A stretch of DNA of 64,000 nt from Ursus arctos (GCF_023065955.2 NW_026622819.1:2013501-2077500), one strand, 5' to 3'. Numbered from the stretch's first letter, positions 1 to 11,868 are shown. Notes: generated by a model from the letters alone, not told the origin. Program-made: numbers and translations.

Positions 1-612
1 CCTGTCTTCTGCCTATTTTCTAATTGGATTATTTGTTTTGGGGGTATTGAGTTGTATCACTTCTTCATATATTGTGGATACTAACTCTTTATGGGATATG
101 TCACTTGCAAATATCTTCTCCGATTTGGTAGGCTGCCTTTTAGTTTTGTTGATTGTTTTCTTTGCTGTGCGGAAGCTTTTTATTTTGATGGTCCCAGTGC
201 TTTATTTTTGCTTTTTATTTACCTTGCCTCAGGGGACATAGCTAGGAAAATGTTGCTACAGCTGATGTCAGAAAGATTACTGCCTGTGCTCTCTACAAGG
301 CTTTTTATGGATTCAGGTCTTACATTTAGGTCTTTAATTCATTTTGAGTTTATCTTTGTGTATGGTGTTAGAAATAGTCCAGTTTCATTCTTCTGCATGT
401 GGCTGTCCAGTTTTCCCAACACCATTTGTTGAAGACACTGTCTTTTCCCCATTGGATATTTCTTTCCTGCTTTGTCAAAGATTAATTGACCATATAGTTG
501 TGGGTTCATTTGTGGATTTTTGTTCAATTCCATTGATCTACATGTCTATTTTTATGCCAGTACCATACTGTTTTAATTTCACTAGCTTTGTAATGTAACT
601 TGAAATCTGGAG
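1..612 (-). mobile_element. LINE-1 fragment, antisense, ORF2 3' half
   Basis: The plus strand reads as the reverse complement of the C-terminal part of L1 ORF2. The order of phrases (the 'ctgcccatttt' area, then 'caccatttgttgaagacactgtcttt', then the 'ttgatctacatgtctatttt' area) is the usual antisense L1 order. A minus frame at 339-533 keeps ORF2-like residues such as [16 protein letters not shown] and [18 protein letters not shown], but it is short and broken. The copy runs off the left edge, so its 3' end is not seen. It is a dead fragment. Confidence 0.9.
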
Positions 613-641
613 TTGTGATTTATTTTATTTTTCTTTTTCAG

Positions 642-810
642 TTTTTTTTTATTTTAGAGGGGGGTTGTGGAGGGGCAGAAGGAGAGGGAGAGAAGCAGAC
701 TCTCACTGGATGTGGAGCCTGACATGGACTCTATCTCAGGACCCTGAGATCACGACCTGAACCAAAATCAAGAGGCAGACACTCAACCGACTGTGCCACC
801 CAGGCACCCC
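642..810 (-). mobile_element. Carnivore tRNA-derived SINE (SINEC), antisense
   Basis: The antisense SINE starts with a T-rich tract (the A tail of the element), passes a purine-rich 'ggagagggagagaagcagac' body, then 'ccctgagatcacgacctga', and ends at 'gccacccaggcacccc', the complement of the tRNA-derived head. It is about 170 bp and rather diverged. It lies between two L1 fragments of opposite orientation. Confidence 0.9.
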
Positions 811-874
811 AGGAAATTTAATTTTTAACAAATAAGAATTTAAATTTAAACAAATATAAATCAATTAAATCAAA

Positions 875-2480
875 TGTAATACACAAAAATTCTACACAAA
901 ACACTACAAAATAGTGCTGAGAGTAAGTGAAGGATATGTAAATAAAAGGAGAGGAATAGCCTAGCCCTGGATTGCAAACTCCATGCTGTTAAGATGCTCA
1001 TTCTCCCGAAATTGATATGTGGATTCAATACAACACCAATTAAAGTATCAGTAGGATTTTTTTTTTTTGTAGGAACTGATGGATTGATTCTAGAGTTTAC
1101 ATGGAATTACAAAGAACAAGATTAGTCTAACAGTTTTGAAGAAGAACCAACCTGGAAAGCTTAAGCTTCTTGAGTTCAAGCCTTACTATAAAATTACAGT
1201 AATTAGGACAGCTTAACGCTGGTGGAAGGATAGCCCTACAGACCCACAGAGCAGAAGAGGGAGTCCCACCATAGATCTACATATACGCGATCACTTCGTC
1301 TTCACGTGGATGTCCTGGTACAAGAACAACTCAATATCCACGTGAAAAATAAATAACTATGTCTTCTACCGCACATCATTTATAAATCTAAATGAGGAAG
1401 CTAAACCACCTGGAAAAGACATATGAGTAAATCTTTACGATTTGGGGTATGCAATTATTCCTTCAATAGGGCACACACAAGAATATCCTTAAAGAGAAAA
1501 GGGATTAATTGGACTTCAAATTGTCTGTAGTGGACAAAGACAATATGATGAGAGAGCAAGCCATAGTGTGTAATTATAATGTGGATTATACTGTACATAG
1601 CATATCATTTGTGATATGGGATATATTGTCGATAGTGTATAATTTGACAAAAAGACATATATATGTATGTATATATGTCTATATATATATAGAGAGAGAG
1701 ACACACATCACACATTTTGATAAGACAAAAGAGTCTGATGAATAATGGATAAACGTCTTGAATGGACACTTGCCTAAAGAAGATAGATAAATGGCCAATA
1801 AAACTTTCAAAAATGATCAACATTGTTTGTCGTAAGAGAAATATGAACTCAAAGCACAGACATTACTACAAACCCATTCGAATCAGGCTAAATTTAAAAA
1901 GACTGATAATGTCAAGTGTTAGCAATGATGAGGAACATCTGAGTCCCGACCACCGCTGGGAGAAGTGTAACATTGCATGAGTGCTTTGGAAGATTGCTGG
2001 TGGCTTCGTATAAAGTCAGACACATGCTTGCCGCTTGTCTAAGAAATGCTGCTCTTGGGTGTCTACCCAAGAGAAGTGAGAACACATGCCCTGCAAACTG
2101 TTTGACCGAAATGTTGGTTGTGGTATTATTTATATTAGCCCCGAACTGGAAACAAGCCAAGTAGTTACGGATAGATGGAGGAGCTCAGTCGTGATCTATT
2201 TACGGAATGTAACCTGTGCCCCAATAAAAAGGCACAAACGACCTCGCACACCATGGATGAATCTCAAACCCACCATGCTGAAACAAGAGATAGCTACAAA
2301 AGACGGCGGAGTCTACAACTGCATTTACACGGCATTCTAGAACAGTCCTGGCGAATATGAACCTTAGCAGGGGAAGTCCCCTGGGGTGAAGGGTGGGGGA
2401 CCAGCCTGGGACACGTGGGGACTTAACTTTATATGCTGCTCGGTGTCGCGATCACGAGGATAGACATGTTTACGAAAACC
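875..2480 (+). mobile_element. Old LINE-1 fragment, sense, ORF2 end plus 3' UTR
   Basis: The plus strand follows L1 ORF2 in order: 'aaaacactacaaaatagtgctgagag', then 'gctgttaagatgctcattctccc', then 'tactataaaattacagtaattaggacag', a block around 1755-1930 matching the 'aaagaagatagataaatggcc' region, and 'attagccccgaactggaaacaa' near 2137. The reading frame is full of stops and indels, so it is an ancient copy. A low-complexity patch near 1655-1705 interrupts it. The 3' boundary is approximate because the UTR is badly decayed. Confidence 0.85.
1655..1715. repeat. Low-complexity TA/TG then GA/CA tract
   Basis: Alternating 'atatatatgtatgtatatatg' is followed by a run of 'agagagagac' and 'acacacatcacac'. 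It lies inside the old sense L1 and lengthens it relative to the expected ORF2 sequence. Confidence 0.8.
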
Positions 2481-3386
2481 ACCCAAGTTTACACTTACCC
2501 TCCGACCTTTTTATCATGTCGAGTGTCTCAATTAATAAACATAAACATCTCATATTTTACGAAAATAAATTAATGCTCAAAATACTCATAAAGAGTGTGT
2601 GTTTGCATCAGTCGGCCTGTTTAGCAAACCCTCGTCAGACCTGGAAAGCTCCCCATCGTTTCTGTCTTTGTCCGTCTGACAGGAGATAAATGGCGTTTTA
2701 CTCCTGTGCGAACTCTCCTTCGTCTTGTGTTATGTTTGAGGCTGGGGATCATCATCGCCTCTTTCCTGGGCACTTATCTCTCCACTTCTCTGAATTGTCT
2801 CCTCAGTTTCTTCGCTTTTTTGTCTGTTTGATGATTGATCTTTCTGTTATTAATAAGTGATCTTTATAATTTATGATATTAAGCCTTGTACATCCATGTA
2901 AATGGAGATTATTTTCCTAATTTTTTGGTCTTTCAAGTCAATTTAAAGTATTTTTTAACTTAAATAAATCCTTGATTTTTAATAGTATAATTTGTTAGTG
3001 TTTTATAAGTTGTGACCTTTTCGTTGATTGAAGATATTTTTTAAAGAACCTAGAATACAAAATGTGTATTTCTTCTTATAACAATAGGACTTACACAATA
3101 GCATTTTCTATTCATTTGGAATTGTTTTTTAATGGCGTGAGGTCACATTTATTCCATGGACAGCAAATTTTCCCAAGCCTCGAGTTCATTTCTTCTACGA
3201 ACCACTTATTTGAAACACCCCCCCCATGTTGTCATGTTATTTATAGGTCTTATCTAGTCTGTCTTGTTTTCTACTTCTGTTTTTATTTTTATCAAAGTAT
3301 ACATCCTCATATTTTGAAAACTCAAATACTTCTACAACAGCCCCCTCCCCCCCTTCTCCATTTCCCACCATCAGGAAACAATTTCT
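2481..3386. other. A/T-rich unassigned stretch
   Basis: No gene or RNA is recognised. The sequence is A/T-rich with T-runs, and parts around 2820-3060 have the look of very old antisense L1. I could not align it convincingly to a family, so I leave it unassigned. The plus frame at 3062-3535 crosses into a SINE and has no domain. Confidence 0.5.
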
Positions 3387-3576
3387 TTTTTGAAGATATT
3401 ACTTATTTGAGAGAGAGAGAGAGAGAGAGCACGCAGGTGGGCAGGAGCGGCAGAGGGAGAGGGAGAAGCAGACTCCCCGCTGAATGGGAAGCCCGACGTG
3501 GGGCTCGATCCCAGGACCCTGAGATCATGACCTGAGCTGAAGGCAGACGCTTCACGACTGAGCCCCCAGGAACCCC
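3387..3576 (-). mobile_element. Carnivore SINEC, antisense, with (GA)n
   Basis: Antisense SINE: a short T-rich start, 'gatattacttatttgagag' with a (GA) run at about 3409-3430, then the 'ggagaagcagactccccgct' body, 'ccctgagatcatgacctgagc', and the head box 'actgagcccccaggaacccc'. The head is slightly mutated. Possible short flanking repeats ('caggaa' on both sides) are too weak to call a target-site duplication. Confidence 0.92.
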
Positions 3577-3984
3577 AGGAAGCAGTGATGGTCACTGTTG
3601 GTTCTGTGCGGATTGTGCTCCTCGAACCTTGCACGCTCATGTCGCACACTCCTCACACCAGAAGGAAGGGGCCAGCCCCCACCCCTTGGATCTGTGCTGG
3701 CCTGTGACGGTTTTTCATCACAGAATGCAACAGAACCAACTTTTAGTGACTTCCAGCTCCAGAAGGGAACTGGAGGCGTCACTTCCTGGGCCCCCAGCTG
3801 CCACGTTATAAGGAGGCTCAGGCTAGACCCCTCGATGGACAGAGGCTACACATCCTGGACACGTCGAGAGCCCCCGGCTGGTGGAAACCCCCGTGGGGGC
3901 CAACAGAAGGGACTAATGTCCAAGTGCAGCCAATTCCACGAATCACGGACAGTAACAGTGTTTTTGATCTCAGCCACAAAGTTT
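3577..3984. other. Unassigned sequence
   Basis: GC-moderate DNA with no recognised gene, RNA or repeat. The plus frame covering 3598-4053 has no recognisable domain, overlaps frames on the other strand, and runs on into the MIR-like sequence, so I treat it as chance. Confidence 0.5.
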
Positions 3985-4165
3985 GGGACAATGTGTTTCC
4001 TAGCACTAGGAAACTGTTACACTGACCTCGGGCCGATTACCTGGTCTCTGTGACCTTCGACTTCTCATCTGTAAAATAGGGCTCCGATGCCGTCCTTGGA
4101 GGGCCGTTCTTCAGAAGGAAATGCTGCTGGGGGCCTAGCAGAGCCTTACGTGCACCTAATATGTG
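3985..4165 (+). mobile_element. MIR (ancient tRNA-derived SINE), sense
   Basis: The phrase 'tgtgaccttcgacttctcatctgtaaaataggg' near 4047-4082 is the MIR core ('gtgacctt...ctcatctgtaaaatgggg'). It is followed by a decayed section and 'tgcacctaatatgtgcctg'. It predates the carnivore radiation. Both boundaries are approximate. Confidence 0.75.
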
Positions 4166-5215
4166 CCTGTCAAGAGCCACGTGCCGAGCTGTGGATGACG
4201 TGCTTGCTCTCCTAGCTTCTCGTCAGCTCTAATTTGGGTTTAACAGTTCTTTCCATATTTTTAACTTCTTTTTTGGTTGACAGAGGCATGGGAATACCTT
4301 TTGCGGTGCTGATCTCGGGCGTTCCTGTGCTCTAGTGGGGATGATGGTGACCGGTCTTTGTTTTAGACTAAATTCAGCCACAGGCATGAGGGGAAGAGGT
4401 ACGTAAGTACAGCCCGGTACTGCACGAGCTGGGGTGTAACTCCTTCTGCCTCATGCCCGAGCGATCTCTAGAACGCCGGGTTGGAACTGCAGTGGCAGAG
4501 ATGGGGGTGCACGGAGGTGGCCCCGGGACTCTGCGTGCAGGGCAGGCAGCTTTCCTTTCCATCAGAGAAAGCTCGCAGGACGTGCTCACTCCCCGTCGGC
4601 AGGATGGGAGCCTGCACTGGAAGGAGTTTCAGTTGAACGACCAAGTCAGTAAAATCCCGCCAGTTGCCTTCCAGAGGACGTACTTGGAATTCACAGGAGG
4701 CTCAGCTGGGCTCCTGCAAAGGGCAAGGCGGTACTTCCAAAGCTTGACTTTTCAGCAGCGGCGGGAGAGGGCTGTGGTCGTGGCGTGGTTCCAGGTTGAG
4801 AAAGGCTCTGGACGTGACGGCCACCAGCAGACAGCAGAGGCCAGAATAGGAGCTGGGGGTGCTCTCGGGAAAACCTCCCTCTCCCGAAGAAAGGGGGACT
4901 GAGGCCGTTTGGAAACGCACACAGAGGCTGTAGCCGTCAGGGCAGGAGGCGGAATGGAAGTGGAAGATCAAGTAGCCGGAGGGAAAAGTGGGGTCAGATG
5001 AATGCCAGGTCTTCTCCAGGAAAGGAAAGAAGCCTCTGGGTTTGCTGGGCTCCCCTGGAAAAGGGGCAAGTAAAAGCTGAGGTCCTGGCAGCAGGAAGGC
5101 GGTGAGCAGCAAGGGCCCAGTGACAATAAACAGAGACTTTGACGCAGGGGTTTCAGGGGATATCGAATGTGGTTAAGTGACATCTCATAGCAGTTTGTTA
5201 ACTTCTGGGACAGTG
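4166..5215. other. Unassigned sequence
   Basis: Mixed composition, with GC-rich stretches after 4400. Overlapping open frames at 4453-4902 (plus) and 4702-5112 (minus) have no domain, no repeat match and no visible exon structure. I see no RNA gene. Confidence 0.5.
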
Positions 5216-5490
5216 AAACTGCGTGGCCGTGGACAGCCGTGGGTGCTTGCCCTGCGGCCGTGGACAGCCGTGGGTGCTTGCCCTGTGATCCTGGGAAGCC
5301 GTGAGTGCTTGCCCTGTGGCCGTGGTCAGCGTGGGTGCTTGCCCTGAGGCCGTGAACAGCCGTGGGTGCTTGCCCTGTGATCCTGGGAAGCCGTGAGTGC
5401 TTGCCCTGTGGCCGTGGTCAGCGTGGGTGCTTGCCCTGAGGCCGTGGTTAGCCGTGGATGCTTACCCTGCGACCCTGGACAGCATCCACG
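5216..5490. repeat. GC-rich minisatellite, 30-31 bp unit, 92-bp higher-order period
   Basis: Eight or so head-to-tail units have the shape 'ggccgtggNcagccgtgggtgcttgccctg'. The landmark 'gtgctt' begins at 5243, 5274, 5305, 5335, 5366, 5397 and 5427, with a variant copy at 5458. The spacings are 31, 31, 30, 31, 31, 30 and 31. Two unit variants ('tgatcctgggaagccgtgag' and 'ccgtggtcagcgtggg') recur every 92 bp, so three-unit blocks were duplicated after the units diverged. Open frames across it merely follow the repeat. Confidence 0.95.
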
Positions 5491-5734
5491 CTGCACGGGT
5501 GATTTCACTAACCACAACCACCCCCGGGACGCTCTGCAAATCTCCAGGGTGTCCAGGCTTCCCATCTCCTGCATCGTCCTCACCACCTGACCAGAACAGC
5601 ATACCTACTGGGCATCTTTGGTCCTCGTGATTGAAGCTTCAAGAGAATCTGACAACATTTTTTATTTGGCTTCATGTTTCTGTCTGTTAATTCACGTGTT
5701 CGTCAAATACACCAGCAAACAGTTTCTGAGAACT

Positions 5735-6055
5735 GTTGTGGGGTGAGTCTGTCCCCCCAAATTCATCTGTTGAAGCCCTCGTACCTCTACATGTGACTCT
5801 TCAGACACGACCTCTTTAACCAGGTGACCCCCTACCTGCGGCCATTAGGGATGGCCCGAACCCCATGTGACTGTGTCCTTACAGGAGACAGGCACAGAGG
5901 GACAGGGGAAACCACATCCCCACGCCAGGGAGCGAGGCCTCGGAGGGAGCCAACCACGCAGACACCCATTTTGGACTTTGGCCTCCAGAGACGATGCGTT
6001 TCTGTTGTTCAAGCCACCCAGTCCCTGCACTTGGTGATGACGAGCCCTTCAAAGT
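5735..6055 (+). mobile_element. MaLR-type LTR (MLT1/MST-like), sense
   Basis: The order of landmarks is that of a mammalian MaLR solo LTR. 'tccccccaaattcatctgttgaagccct' comes near the start, 'gtgtccttacaggag' in the middle, then 'ttttggactttggcctccagag' and 'tttctgttgttcaagccacccagtc' at the end. No coding part is present. The subfamily cannot be fixed by eye. Confidence 0.85.
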
Positions 6056-7551
6056 AAGAGCTACAACTCCCACCACATGGATCTAATGAATTAAAGAGGG
6101 GGCCGGCTTATTCTCATGTGGGGTGAGGACAGAAATTCGCTGGTTAACAGGTGGCCACACTCAACCTCCCAACCAAATCCAGGGAGAATCGATAGGTGCT
6201 TGTACTTCCCAGCTGATCTGTCTCCAGAACTGTGCTCCAAACACAGGTTAGGGCTTTAGGTCGGCAGGGATTACTGACAGACTCCTCGAGGGGGGAGGCC
6301 ATGACCAGCGGTCCCAGCCAACACACTCTCTGGACACGTCCGCGGCACACGCTGGCCCATTGACGTGCATGCCGAGGGCCTCGGCCGGGACTTTGTGCAC
6401 CTTGGAGAAGTAGGGGCTCGGGGAGACCCAATCCTGTTTCCTTTGGGAATTTATGTTCACAGGAGTGAGAATGACTGTTTGCACTGGAATGTTTTGGTTA
6501 TTTATTTACGTTTATTGCATGCTTCGTTTGCATGAAAGAACTTAGCGCTGTAGAGCAGAGAGAGGTCCTGGAGCAGAGTTTCTTTCTCCGCCCACTGAAG
6601 ATGGGGAGAGACCCCCGGCTTCGCGGGCGACACCAGCACCGACAGCGCTGAGAGTGCAAAACAGGAGCTGCAAATCGACCGCCCGCGTCCAGAGTAACCT
6701 TAGCTGCTTCAGGCCGCTCACGCCGTGGCCCCGACCGTCCTCAGGTGCGTTTCTGGGCATCCGCGTGCACGCCTGTGTTCATTCCCCAGACTCACCGCTG
6801 ATGTTCCTCTCATCTCCCTTCTGTGCCTCTCACGATTGCTGAAAGACATGTTCATCTTTCTAGGGCTTAGAGCATGCTTTAATTTTTATTTTTAAAAGTA
6901 TTACAGTGTCCTCTCCGAGGGGCCTCTGTCTTACCTGCAACCATTTTCATGTGTTTTCCTTAATGCACTGTGAACGAAGCATGGTCTCTCACCTGCACCT
7001 CGATCCCTTTGCTGTTGGGAGGAATAACAGATTCATGGGCATGTATCTCCATGGGCTGGTGTTAGCCAAAGTCGATTTTCAGGCTTGTGCTCGAGGGGTA
7101 GAAGGCCGCCCGAGTCTATTTTCAGGATCCTCCGTGGTATTGGCTGGCACTCAGACAGACATTTGTGCGGGGCCCCCGAATCCAGGAGCACACAGCTGGG
7201 GCTTGTCTGTGTGGTTGGTGGTGGCCAGGCTGGACCCAGGTCCCGGGAGGTGTCTGGTGTGATGAAGACACAGGTCTGAGCTGGCTTCGGCAGGGGGGCT
7301 GCTGGTCTGCTGGACACAGGGTGTTTTCTCCGGGAGTGAGCAGTGCTAAGAAGAGCAGGGAAGCCAGGCAAGCAAGCAGAGGGCTATTTTATCAGCAGCC
7401 ATGAAAGAAGGTCACAGTGAGGAGGTGACAGCTGAGCAGAAACCAGAATGAAGGGAGAGTGAACGTCCGGAAGGCGTAGGGAAGTGGGACGGTGTATCTG
7501 GGGAATGTGGCCACAGACTTCCGAAGTCCTAAAGGGAGCAGCACCTGGACC
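6056..7551. other. Unassigned sequence
   Basis: No gene is recognised. Overlapping short frames on both strands (for example 6144-6431 minus, 6906-7262 plus, 7033-7371 minus) have no domains. A short A/T-rich patch lies at 6840-6905. Confidence 0.5.
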
Positions 7552-7915
7552 CGTGTTGCGTTGGTCTCCTGTGGCTGATGTGAAAAAGGACCACGGAAGG
7601 GTGGCTTAGAACAGCAGGAATTTACTGTGTCAGAACTCGAGGACGGAAGTTTGCCATCAGGCTGTCAGCAGGGTGTGGATCCTGCATCCTTCAGCTTCTG
7701 GTGCCCCAGGCGTCCTGCCCTGGGGTCTCCCTGCTCCAATCTCTACCTTTCCCCAAGTCTCCTTCTCCTGGAAGGATGCCACCCTTCGATTTAGGCCCAC
7801 CCTAATCTAGGCAGGTCCTTCGCTGAAGCAGGTTTGCAAAGACCCTATTTCTAAACAAAGCCACGTTTCTGGGTTTTGGGTGGACGCCATCTCTGGGGGG
7901 TGGGGAGGGGAGGGC
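7552..7915 (-). mobile_element. MaLR-type LTR, antisense
   Basis: The plus strand shows the complement of a MaLR LTR: 'ggtggcttagaacagcaggaatttactg' near 7600, a diverged GC-rich middle, 'aggcccaccctaatctagg' near 7793, and 'caaagaccctatttctaaacaaag' near 7837. No internal viral sequence accompanies it. Confidence 0.85.
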
Positions 7916-9399
7916 ACTATTTAACCAGTTATATATGCAGAAGATACAGGTTTTAGGAGGAATTCAGAATCAATACACCACCTTAGAAGAATGGGAGAGA
8001 GAGCTGTTCTTCCCAGCCTGGAAATACAGGTGGAATCTAAGTGGACAGGACTTTCCCAGTGAGAACAGAGCTGATCTTCTCAGAGGACAGGGCCAGTGGG
8101 GACTTGGAGGTCTGCCATGCTGGTCTCTGGCCTCTCATTTCCCTGAGCCCCCGGGGACCCTGTTCTTTTACCCTGGGCTTCAGCATCCCTATGCTGTCCT
8201 ACGGCTTCGAGAGCTAAAATTTGCCAGGGGCCTCCCTGTGCCTGGGGCTGAGTACTGGCTTCCTATCTGTCTGTCTTCCTGGCCCCTGACCCCGCATACG
8301 CAGCGGCCCCACTAGCAGTGGGGTTCACTGCTTTCAAGATTGCCGTACTGACGGCATCCTCTAAATTGGGAACTTGCTTTGTTTCGTTTGTGTGTGAAGC
8401 TGCCTCCAGCCTGGTGTGGGCTGGCCCAGGGGCCCACTCCCTTTAACTTCTCTTGACCCCACCCCCAGCCCTCCACTCCACCGCGGGCTGGAATGTGCCC
8501 TCAGGTCCCACACACCTCAATGCAGGTGAGAGGTCCTCCTGAGCACAACTGGTTCGACCTGTTTCCACACCAGACTCTTCACCACTAGGACAACTGGAAC
8601 CTCGGCCATTCCAGAGACAGGCCTGTTCCCGAGGCAGGGTCCAGCCCTGCAGCCTGCGGGGCAGTGCCGTGCGCACACAGATCTGCAGGCCAGGTGGGCT
8701 CTGGGGGCAGCAGGTGCGGGCAGCTCTCCACACCTGCTCTCCCACATGCTCTGGCCCGCACCGTCCATCCGCCCAGCCAGCTAGCTCTGCGGCATCTCTG
8801 CAGGCCAGACCCACTTCTTCCTCCTCCCAGTCTTCCGGCCTTTAATGAACAGTGGAGGAGATGGGAAGGGTGGGGGTGGGTTTGCTTCAAGATAAAGGCA
8901 GTTTAGATTTGATGTCGGGCCGGTTCCCCTGATGGCCGCCTCCCTCTTTCCCGCTGTTCCTCTGTCCCAGGCCTGCTTTTCTGCTCTGCGCTTTCCCATT
9001 GGGAGAAAGCACACAATGCCTAGTCTTTCTCATGAAGAGCAGTGTGTATACTTCTGCCAAGGGCCACAGAGACGGTCTTCGGTTTCTTAAGAAGGGTTTG
9101 CCCTGACAAAGATGGCTTTCTCTCTAAGGGGAACTCTTGTACCAGCTGTTACCTGATACACGTTATGTGACCAAATAGAGGTGGTGTTAGAAATGCCTAA
9201 ACACGCATGTATGTATATGCACGTTTTCCACAAAAAATACATACGTTTATAAAGTACATAAAATCTATAAAAAGATGCAAGTCTTAGGTGGCAAAATTAT
9301 CGCATAATCCCCCAAACAACAAATACCTAGGCAACAATAATATAAATCAACAGTGGGAGAGGAGCTCATGCGAATGTGAGAGCGTGTTCACGGTGGAGG
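7916..9399. other. Unassigned sequence
   Basis: 8100-8900 is GC-rich and holds several overlapping frames of 80-126 codons on both strands, a pattern expected by chance at this composition. The last 250 bp become A/T-rich. I see no recognisable gene, RNA or named repeat. Confidence 0.5.
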
Positions 9400-9940
9400 G
9401 GAAGAAGGGCAGGCTATAAAGTGTTTTGGAAGCTATTTTTAAATGTTTGTCAAAATTTAAAATCTTCATAGTCTCTGAATAGGAATTTTGTTTCTAGAAA
9501 TGTAAACTGGAAATACCCCAAAGCATGGGTCTAAGAGAGTTTATGACTGCACGTCTGTCATAGTGTAAAGCTGGAACCAGCTTAAACACAAGTCAGGGGT
9601 GTGCAGTAGTTCAGGGTCTCCCAGACCAGACAGGTCTCCCCGGCAGCTCTGCAATCGTGCCCACACCCTCCCGTACACACGAAGTGTTCGTCAGGATTCA
9701 CACTATATGGTTAAAGGTGTTTAACTTCTGAGGAATAGAATACGGGGTCTACGATGGGTTTGCATTCTTATCAATTGTCATATTACTCTTCATCACATGT
9801 CGCATTTTATAATTAAAGAAAGAGGAAGTAGAAACTAGGTCCTCGGTGCAACAGGCTGGCTATCATACAGCCTCGCCGTGGAATGTTAAGTAGACACTGG
9901 AATAAAGAGGGAAGCAGAGAGATAGGAAAGGAAATGTGAA
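9400..9940 (+). mobile_element. Ancient L1/HAL1-type fragment, sense
   Basis: 'ggaattttgtttctagaaatgtaaactggaaatacccc' near 9480 and 'catagtgtaaagctggaaccagcttaaaca' near 9559 match the old L1/HAL1 pattern 'tttcacttctagaaat ... aatagcaaaaaactggaaacaacc'. The element seems to resume near 9870 ('ccgtggaatgttaagtagaca') after about 240 bp of unrelated sequence. Confidence 0.6.
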
Positions 9941-10644
9941 GAGGGCCGCTGTAACGGGCTAGATGATGTGTGTGATAAAGCAGGTGTGACCATCACAAAC
10001 CTGGAAATCGTAAGTAATAAAAAAAATCTGGAAATAAGGCCAAATACATGCTTCTGTGACTTAGCAGGTGGCCCGGGGTCCTCGTCCCTCAGCAGCTGTG
10101 CGCTGTTTGAGTGTCGCAGGGACGGGCCATTCGGGGCCACGCGGCAGAGGCTTCCATCTGTCCCTCACTAGCAACCCCCCGGCAGAGCAGTGACATCCAC
10201 AGGAGGTGGTGTTCAGTTGTCGTGAGGACAGACACCGTGTAGTTTAGGACCCTGCCGCACCACAGGGCAGGCCACGCCAGAAATACCGTGTTCAACGCTA
10301 GAATCCTGTGTGGCCGCTGAGGATATCGCCATGGAAATAAAGCCTACAGTTTTCAGAATGTCCGGCCGTGAGGTCTGACCATGCGATGGGGTGCCGGCCA
10401 GTGGGATGGAAGGAGGCTGTCCCTTGTCCACCTTGCCCTGGCTGGAGCTGACGGTGCGTTGTGTCCACAGGCTGGAGCCCACGGAGACCGCGCCAAGCCA
10501 CAGCCCTCCGGCGACCGGTGCTTTGGTTTTCCTGCTTCACGTATGAACCAAGTCCGAACAGAAACAAGCGGAGCTCGCTGTTATTGCCACACATTAGACG
10601 TGACTACATCGTCCATATCAACAAGTTCAACATTATTGGCAAAG
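9941..10644. other. Unassigned sequence
   Basis: Mixed-composition DNA with overlapping short frames on both strands and no identifiable domain, RNA or repeat, up to the next LTR. Confidence 0.5.
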
Positions 10645-11105
10645 TTGCGATGCCTGTGGCTGCTAAAATGACCAGAGACTGGGCCGCAGGACACCGTAGA
10701 AATTCATTCTCTCTCAGCTCTGAGCGCCGGGGTCCGAGGCCCGGGTGTCGTCAGGGTGGGCTCCTCAGGACACTTCAGGGGAGAGTGGTGTCATCCCTCT
10801 GTCTCCTGCTCTGCGGCAGGTGCTTGAGACCCTGAGCACTCCTGGGCTCGCGGCCGCCTGCTCCGATCTCCGCCTCCCTGTTCCGGAGCCTTCTTCCTGT
10901 GCCCACTCGCTCCTCTTCTGTTTCTCCCGCGGAGAGCTGTTCTGGACTTGGCACATGCCAAAAACCCAGGAGCACTTTATCTCAAGGTCCGTAAGGGACA
11001 CCAGCAGACAATGTTTTCCAAACAAAATCCCATTCACAGGTTCTGGGATTAGGACGCAAGCATACCTTTCTGGGGATCACCATTCCACCCACTGTAGACC
11101 CCAAC
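10645..11105 (-). mobile_element. MaLR-type LTR, antisense, diverged
   Basis: Antisense LTR landmarks appear in order: 'gcctgtggctgctaaaatgacc' near 10650, 'gaaattcattctctctcagctctgag' near 10698, a GC-rich middle with 'gctccgatctccgcctccctg', and 'cccattcacaggttctgggattaggac' near 11028, which is the complement of the LTR's 5' region. It is older or more diverged than the copy at 7.55 kb. Confidence 0.7.
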
Positions 11106-11658
11106 CTCAGTCTCGTTTCCCCTCCTCAGCGTGAGTGCGTATCCCCTAGCACTGTCTCAGCACGTACGCGCACCTGCGGACGTGTAAGCGTTGTGTATGT
11201 AAGCGCACACGCAGCAGTCACATAAGCCGTACGCATACACACGCCCGTGCTCCGGTCATGAGCTTGCAAGACAGCCCTGCACCCCACCTCACGAGACACT
11301 GAGTCACTCAGCTTTCCGAACCACCAAAGAGTGACACGATAGCAGTCCTCACAGTGAATGATATGACACGTCTACAGCATACGCCGTCTGTGGTCTGAAG
11401 CTTTCTTCTTGTGCTAACAGCATAGCGAAGAGGTTTCCACGCTGCCCAAGTCCTTGCTTTTTACCAACTGCATCGTATTCCACGGCTTTAGCTTTTCTTA
11501 GTCTCCAGACAGTGTTGGCTATTTACATTTACAAGATTATTTTATTATGTCTCAGTTTTAAAATGTCTGCATAAAGTTTTAATTACCTTCCACCTTGAAT
11601 TTTGGTTAGTTGTGCCTGCACTATTCATATATATATATCGTTGGACTAGGATTTCTTT
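11106..11658. other. Unassigned sequence, CpG/CA-rich then A/T-rich
   Basis: 11150-11250 alternates CA, CG and TA dinucleotides ('cacgtacgcgcacctgcggacgtg'). After 11430 the sequence turns A/T-rich and may hold a decayed L1 piece, but the match is too poor to call. Confidence 0.45.
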
Positions 11659-11674
11659 TCAAAGCACCACTTTA

Positions 11675-11868
11675 ATTTTTGTTTTTTTAGAGAGAGAGCA
11701 AGGGCGAGCAGGGGGTAGGGGCAGAGAGAGAGGGAGAGAGAGAATCTGAAGCAGGCTCCAGGTGCAGCACAGAGCCCAACGTGGGGCTTGATCCCATGAC
11801 CCTGAGATCATGACCTGAGCCAAAATCAAAAGTTGGGTGCTTAACCGACTGAGCCACCCAGGCGCCCC
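11675..11868 (-). mobile_element. Carnivore SINEC, antisense, with 15-bp TSD
   Basis: Antisense SINE ending in a perfect head box 'ccgactgagccacccaggcgcccc' at 11847-11868. The flanks repeat 'tcaaagcaccacttt' at 11659-11673 and 11869-11883, a target-site duplication from L1-type retroposition. The tail side is a short T-run and a GA-rich stretch. Confidence 0.96.

Noticed and set aside
5216..5490. CRISPR array
   Set aside because: Units are contiguous with no unique spacers, and the DNA is mammalian.
5326..5590. Repetitive frames with a 'CPAV/CPEAV' pattern as a repeat protein
   Set aside because: They follow the 31-bp minisatellite. The unit length is not a steady multiple of three, so the reading frame is not preserved from unit to unit.
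5735..6055. Endogenous retrovirus with coding regions
   Set aside because: This and the other four MaLR copies are LTR-only pieces; no gag, pol or env-like sequence lies beside any of them.
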